A DNA stretch of 64,000 nt from Agromyces agglutinans. Lineage in GTDB: Bacteria; Actinomycetota; Actinomycetes; Actinomycetales; Microbacteriaceae. A program made the position numbers and the translations under genes. Below the pieces are notes generated by a model. It did no database searches. It was not told where the DNA came from and was given only the letters and a program-made list of their open reading frames with translations. Shown in pieces: positions 63,593-64,000 of this stretch; within the stretch, counting starts at the first letter, position 1, and each line of letters begins with the position of its first letter. The DNA is taken from the NCBI RefSeq assembly GCF_009647605.1, contig NZ_WJIF01000006.1, positions 139,068 through 203,067 of the forward strand, written 5' to 3'.

Positions 63593-64000
63593 TCAGCGAC
63601 GCGGGAAGCCGACCGGGGTGCCGTCGAGCACGGGCGCGAGCGCGTCGAGGCGCTCGCGCTCGAGCCGCAGGGCGGCGAGGTCGCGTTCGCGCCGCAGCGC
63701 GACCACGCCCGCGAGGAAGAGTTCGGCCGGAGCGTCGGGCACCGGCTCGACGTACGGCGCGACCTCGGCGGCGAGGGATGCCGCGACTCGGGCCCGGCTC
63801 GCCGGCACGAGGTGGCCCACGTTGGCGAAGAACGACGCGACCCGGCGCTCGAGCGTGTCGGGCAGTCGGCCCACGTCGGCGACCGTCGCCCAGCCGAGCA
63901 GCGCCGTGGGCACGCCGAAGGCCTGCGTGGGCACGCGCGGCGCGCGCTCGACCTGGGCGTGCGTGCCCGCGAGGAGATCGCCGAGTCGCTTCGACGACGG
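63593..64000 (-). CDS. RDD family membrane protein, C-terminal part (partial)
   Basis: The frame runs off the right edge. The visible 135 residues include SKRLGDLLAGTHAQVERAP, the end of an RDD domain (R-x-LGDLLAGT), and a helical tail VASFFANVGHLVPASRARVAASLAAEVAPYVEP with a charged end LRRERDLAALRLERERL. RDD proteins are membrane proteins of unclear function. The GTG at 63934 is internal, not the start. Confidence 0.85.
   Translation of the reverse strand, partial: PSSKRLGDLLAGTHAQVERAPRVPTQAFGVPTALLGWATVADVGRLPDTLERRVASFFANVGHLVPASRARVAASLAAEVAPYVEPVPDAPAELFLAGVVALRRERDLAALRLERERLDALAPVLDGTPVGFPRR

Overview
The window is very GC-rich, densely coded DNA from an actinobacterium. The family is probably Microbacteriaceae; the genus cannot be fixed from sequence alone, though Agromyces-like is a reasonable guess. 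Supporting signs are a WhiB regulator, the actinobacterial DUF3499 and DUF5719 proteins, an acyl-CoA carboxylase with a small epsilon subunit, frequent GTG and TTG starts, TAnnnT -10 boxes, and many apparently leaderless genes whose -10 lies 6 to 9 bases before the start codon.

Left flank (1-8521) is housekeeping: acyl-CoA carboxylase beta and epsilon with biotin ligase, a PH-domain membrane protein, an orphan DarT-like ADP-ribosyltransferase, a GtrA protein, purK, purE, and an LCP-family ligase that attaches glycopolymers to the wall.

Centre (8604-49810) is a 41 kb surface-glycan locus with ten glycosyltransferases. It holds a complete dTDP-L-rhamnose pathway (rfbB, rfbD, rfbC, rfbA), a Wzm/Wzt ABC exporter, a Wzx-like flippase, two Wzy/WaaL-like proteins, several large polytopic membrane proteins and a secreted LGFP-repeat protein. 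Its middle (about 24-39 kb) carries unusual acyl and amino-sugar chemistry. One set is an LpxD-like acyltransferase, an acyl carrier protein, a KASIII-like synthase and a WbmS-like deacetylase. The other is a Gfo/Idh dehydrogenase plus DegT aminotransferase pair next to an LpxA-like acyltransferase, which resembles the GnnA/GnnB/LpxA route to 3-acylamino sugars. A second DegT aminotransferase, NDP-sugar epimerase and acetyltransferase set is also present.

Right flank (49859-64000) returns to conserved genes: an acyl-CoA dehydrogenase, manA, a GlxA-type regulator, galE, whiB, a giant membrane glycosyltransferase, a DUF5719 protein, a degenerate zincin, DUF3499, manB, ahcY and the start of an RDD gene. 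manA, manB and galE probably feed sugar nucleotides to the central locus. The word GGATGCC/GGCATCC is frequent in both flanks and sparse across about 14.3-39 kb, consistent with a separate origin for the variable part of the glycan locus. No transposase, integrase, tRNA, rRNA or CRISPR array was recognised.
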